A stretch of DNA of 64,000 nt from Balneolaceae bacterium (GTDB lineage: Bacteria > Bacteroidota > Rhodothermia > Balneolales > Balneolaceae): assembly GCA_009711805.1 (NCBI GenBank), contig VEMX01000014.1, positions 100,148-164,147 of the forward strand. The letters are read 5' to 3'. Below the pieces are notes generated by a model, which was not told the origin of the DNA, did no database searches, and saw only the letters and a list, made by a program, of their open reading frames with translations. The position numbers and the translations under genes are program-made. Position 1 is the first letter of the stretch. Each line of letters starts with the position of its first letter. Shown here piece after piece: positions 61,403-64,000 of this stretch.

Positions 61403-62120
61403 TTAGTGAAGAAACACCAGGTTTTCTCCAGAGATCAATCCCCAGAGAACGGCGACCACCGGTATTAGCCCGAATTATTCACGAATGGATGCAAAATGGC
61501 GATCTATATACTTGAATATATTATCGGTGAATAATCCGGGTTAGATAGGTCGTTGAACTTGCAAAAGCTACCGAAGATTGTTGTATAAGTTTATTTTGTA
61601 TCAACTGCGCCAATGCCGTACCCATAACACCCAATATTACTAATGAAAGCAAAGGATAAATCTGGTCGCTACTAACGGTGATATACGCCTGATAGTCGCT
61701 GAATAACAAAAAAATCAGGGCCAATAATCCCGAAAATGTTACAGCAATAGTAGTAATATGTAAGGAATTAACATCGGAAAGGTAGTTTTTCACAATATTG
61801 ATATTTATTCCGTAACAGATGGTGGCCACAATAACGAGCAAAGCATATTCATTAAGTGAAAGCTGACTACTTGAATTTATCAGTATCACAAAGGAAGTGC
61901 TGATAAAACCTATAGCTAAACCAGCTCCTTGTTTTATTGAAATAGATTTACCCCAGAAAGTAATGGCAAAAATTCCGGTAAACAGGGGCGTAAGCGCATT
62001 TAAAATGCCTGCTAATGAACTACTCAGATTTGTTTCGGCTGCACTAAACAAATACGATGGAAAAAACATACTTAACAGACCTACCAATAAAACCCAGGGA
62101 ATTTTTTTATTGGAATCTCG
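61403..62120 (-). pseudogene. EamA/DMT transporter remnant, 5' deleted and interrupted by a MITE
   Basis: Translation of the minus strand gives the middle of an EamA permease: KKIPWVLLVGLLSMFFPSYL, SSLAGILNALTPLFTGIFAI and GTALAQLIQNKLIQQSSVAF, then STTYL followed by the aberrant TRIIHR and a stop. Removing the 72-bp insertion at 61469-61540 and one TTAG restores the frame to TTYLIPVVAVLWGLISGENL, a regular EamA continuation, until TAA at 61403. The first 60-70 residues (the first two helices and start) are missing; sequence homology ends around 62100-62120, where LysR sequence on the other strand begins. The last helix also appears to be degraded. About 188 residues could still be made from the TTG at 62087 but would not form a complete 10-helix carrier. 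Confidence 0.82.
61465..61544. mobile_element. 72-bp MITE with 14-bp TIRs and TTAG target duplication
   Basis: The insert 61469-61540 begins CCCGAATTATTCAC and ends GTGAATAATCCGGG, giving 14-bp terminal inverted repeats with one mismatch. It is bordered by TTAG at 61465-61468 and 61541-61544. Excision with one TTAG restores the EamA frame. Ends beginning CC and a 4-bp duplication fit the IS1380 family as I recall it; the parent transposase is not in the window. Confidence 0.85.
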
Positions 62121-62800
62121 CGAAGGTCCTGAGTCAACTCAACCGATCCATAGAAAAGGCTGCGCTAATACATCAGGGTAAAGCTGGGGAAATTAACATC
62201 GGTTACGCCAGCTCGGCCATGCACTCTATATTACCGGGATTGTTGCGCTATATGAAGGATGAATTGCCAGATTTAAAAGCAAATCTGATTGAAGGGACCA
62301 ATCAGCGTATATTCGATAAAATAGATGAAAATAGAGTTGATTTTGGCTTTGTACCCAACGCCTTTATTCCTGATGGACTGTCAAGTCTTACCGTGTATAC
62401 TGAAAATTATATGTTAATCCTGCCAAAAGAGCATCGGATAGATAAAGCAAATCTCAGCAGCCTGAAAGATTGTGCTGAAGAAAACTGGATTTTGCATCCC
62501 AAACCGGAAGGCAGCGGATATATGGAAGAAATTTTGAAAATAATTACTGACCATGGATTCCACCCTAAAATCGTGCACCGATCACCCAATACATCGAGTG
62601 TTTTACGGTTGGTTGAAGCAGGACTGGGCATTGCAATGATGGGAAAGTCAACCCTGAAAGGCTATGATACTCTTAATATAAAAAGTATAGAGCTGGCTGA
62701 TTTGCCTAACCAGTTGGATATGAAGCTGGTTTGGAAAACCGAACGTAAGCGTGAGCTGGAACCTTACCTCAATTTTCTTAGACTGTACCTCGAAATATAA
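62100..62800 (+). pseudogene. LysR-type regulator remnant lacking the DNA-binding domain
   Basis: The plus strand encodes the LysR effector-binding domain: LAKVLSQLNRSIEKAALIHQ, GKAGEINIGYASSAMHSILP, NRVDFGFVPN, YMLILPKEHRIDKANL and LVEAGLGIAMMGKSTLKGYD, to the stop at 62800. The usual N-terminal winged helix-turn-helix (about 60-70 residues) is absent; upstream of LAKVL the frame runs into antisense EamA sequence. An ATG at 62057 could give 247 residues without any DNA-binding part. The gene was presumably divergent from the EamA gene it controlled, and one deletion removed both 5' ends. Confidence 0.82.
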
Positions 62801-62941
62801 CTGTCGGCATAATTTTCTATAGCACAATAGGTATTTGGTTTATTGAGTTCCATAACAACCTTGCGTTTAAGCAGTGGCATTTGTCTCATCTTTTAGATGA
62901 TTTTCTACTTTGACGATAAAGTTCAGTTTTGGACTGTCGGA

Positions 62942-63859
62942 TCAATTAATAATCAGCCGTTCATTGAGAATATCTATGGTTATTTTATCTCCAAGCCAGT
63001 TAATGCCCATAATCCCTTCATATATCAATCCGTCTATAAAAGTAGCGTTTAAATCTCCAGTCTCTATTTCGCCATTCAACGTACTCATTTCAGGAATTTT
63101 TGTATAGTAATAATCATTGCCTTCTTTGGGCTTAAAAATACTTTGTTTGTATTCATGCTCAACCTGGGTGGAATCAATCCCCAACGGTGCCATATATCTG
63201 GCATTGAACCTGTAAACATCAAATCCGGCACCACTATCCAGCTTAACATGGAGTGTTAACTTGTTATCAAGAAGAACAGAGGTTGAAATACCCAGCGTTT
63301 TTCCCTGTTCTTTCGAGATTTGAACCGGGATAACTGCTTTGGATTTTTTAATTCTTTTTTCCACAGACTCATCCGATTCTACAACCAACACCTTATCCTC
63401 ATAATCAATGGTGATAGGTGCGTTTTTAAATGCCGTGAGTGAAATTAATCCAGCCAATGGGATATCAATGTCATAAACCGAGAAAATCTCTTTCTCCAAC
63501 TCATATGCTCCTATTTCAACATGACCGGCTCTCCATAAATCTACCTGAACCTTTTCTCCCGTTGCCCGGAATGCAGTATAAAAACCATCTGTTTTTTCTA
63601 AATTACCGATCGAATCGACAAATGTTTTAGTCAATAAATTTAAGCCTGCCCCTGTATCAAAGATAAAATTTCCTTCCACGCCATTTATAGTTGCCTTAAT
63701 CAAGGTATGTCCATCTTCTGTCATTATAAAAGGAAGGTGTATTGGTTTGGTATCCTGAGAACAGGCCGTATTTGTAAAAAGGAGGCATTGGATAAAAACT
63801 AAAATCAGGGTTGGAACGGTTGCCTTTGGTATGAAGGATGTGGTTTTGTCCATATTCAT
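62942..63859 (-). CDS. Retropepsin-like aspartyl protease family lipoprotein
   Basis: A 305-residue protein with a lipoprotein signal (LILVFIQCLLFTNTAC, Cys33). Two aspartyl-protease-like half domains are visible: NFIFDTGAGLNLLTKTFV (DTG, about 65) and LHVKLDSGAGFDVYRF (DSG, about 208), each followed by a hydrophobic flap-like strand; GIMGINWLGDKITIDIL closes the second half. Many Bacteroidetes encode such proteins, and their substrates are unknown. ATG at 63859, with another at 63853. It lies alone after the EamA/LysR remnant. Confidence 0.82.
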   Translation of the reverse strand: MNMDKTTSFIPKATVPTLILVFIQCLLFTNTACSQDTKPIHLPFIMTEDGHTLIKATINGVEGNFIFDTGAGLNLLTKTFVDSIGNLEKTDGFYTAFRATGEKVQVDLWRAGHVEIGAYELEKEIFSVYDIDIPLAGLISLTAFKNAPITIDYEDKVLVVESDESVEKRIKKSKAVIPVQISKEQGKTLGISTSVLLDNKLTLHVKLDSGAGFDVYRFNARYMAPLGIDSTQVEHEYKQSIFKPKEGNDYYYTKIPEMSTLNGEIETGDLNATFIDGLIYEGIMGINWLGDKITIDILNERLIIN

Positions 63860-64000
63860 TAGTTATCTGGGGACAGTAGTGTCCGGTTAAGCAAATTATA
63901 AATTCTTGTAACTTATTGTTGTACAATGGAATAAGTGCTATTAAAATTTTTATCGACTTGAACTCGTAGCTTACCAGTGTCTACGCCGTTCAAAAATCTA

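Noticed and set aside
62057..62800. A complete LysR-type regulator of 247 residues
   Set aside because: The first 15 or so codons are antisense EamA sequence and the winged helix is missing, so it is treated as a remnant.
1..64000. tRNA, rRNA, tmRNA or riboswitch genes
   Set aside because: None was recognised on either strand by reading; a covariance-model search was not possible, so absence is not proved.

Overview
The window looks like chromosomal DNA of a member of the Balneolaeota (Balneolaceae; Gracilimonas/Balneola-like) or a close relative in the Bacteroidetes group. This rests on recognised families, not on a search: a GldC gliding protein, two large secreted proteins with lamin-tail domains that end in type IX secretion C-terminal domains, three GWxTD-like lipid-free secreted proteins in tandem, a TonB-dependent receptor, a VPS10/BNR-repeat protein, a DUF5117-type metzincin lipoprotein, and -7 elements of the Bacteroidetes form TAnnTTTG. 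No rRNA, tRNA or CRISPR array was seen, and no complete insertion sequence.

Layout. 1-2.4 kb: 5' end of recN (minus), a four-helix-bundle gene interrupted by an amber codon, rluD and gldC. 2.4-3.3 kb: a gene-free block made of dispersed repeats. 3.3-6.1 kb: a minus-strand cluster nth - Memo-family gene - subclass B1 metallo-beta-lactamase. 6.2-10.2 kb: MFS transporter and an M1 aminopeptidase lipoprotein. 10.3-16.6 kb: three tandem paralogous secreted proteins, two of which share an apparently identical 422-bp tract. 16.7-19.1 kb: ALDH7-type dehydrogenase and an SpoU methyltransferase. 19.1-21.2 kb: a compact cassette of a cysteine-rich secreted peptide, a 6-bladed-propeller lipoprotein and a thioredoxin-like CxxC protein. 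21.6-26.0 kb: PIN-PhoH ATPase, glutamate racemase, TonB-dependent receptor. 26.0-27.3 kb: a tandem duplication of a GIY-YIG nuclease gene between three copies of a flanking repeat. 27.6-41.1 kb: two very large lamin-tail surface proteins, a pair of small PH-like paralogues, asd, glyS and an alpha/beta hydrolase. 41.5-45.9 kb: Cu/Zn SOD, PlsC-type acyltransferase, BASS transporter, hydrolase, VOC protein. 45.9-46.9 kb: a second repeat block. 47.0-61.3 kb: a long plus-strand run priA - GCS2/CBS - AstE-like - scpB - rluB - hydrolase - metzincin - VPS10/BNR protein. 61.4-62.8 kb: remains of a divergent EamA/LysR pair that lost both 5' ends and the region between them; the EamA remnant also carries a 72-bp MITE. 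62.9-63.9 kb: a retropepsin-like lipoprotein.

Core genes (translation, DNA repair and replication restart, chromosome segregation, wall precursor and amino-acid synthesis) alternate with envelope and secreted proteins. The accessory signal is concentrated in the repeat blocks, the tandem paralogues, the peptide/propeller/thioredoxin cassette and the decayed EamA/LysR locus. The strongest candidates for something not yet described are the cysteine-rich peptide cassette (19.1-21.2 kb) and the repeat-flanked GIY-YIG amplification (26.0-27.3 kb). Residue numbers refer to the start codons chosen here and were counted by hand.
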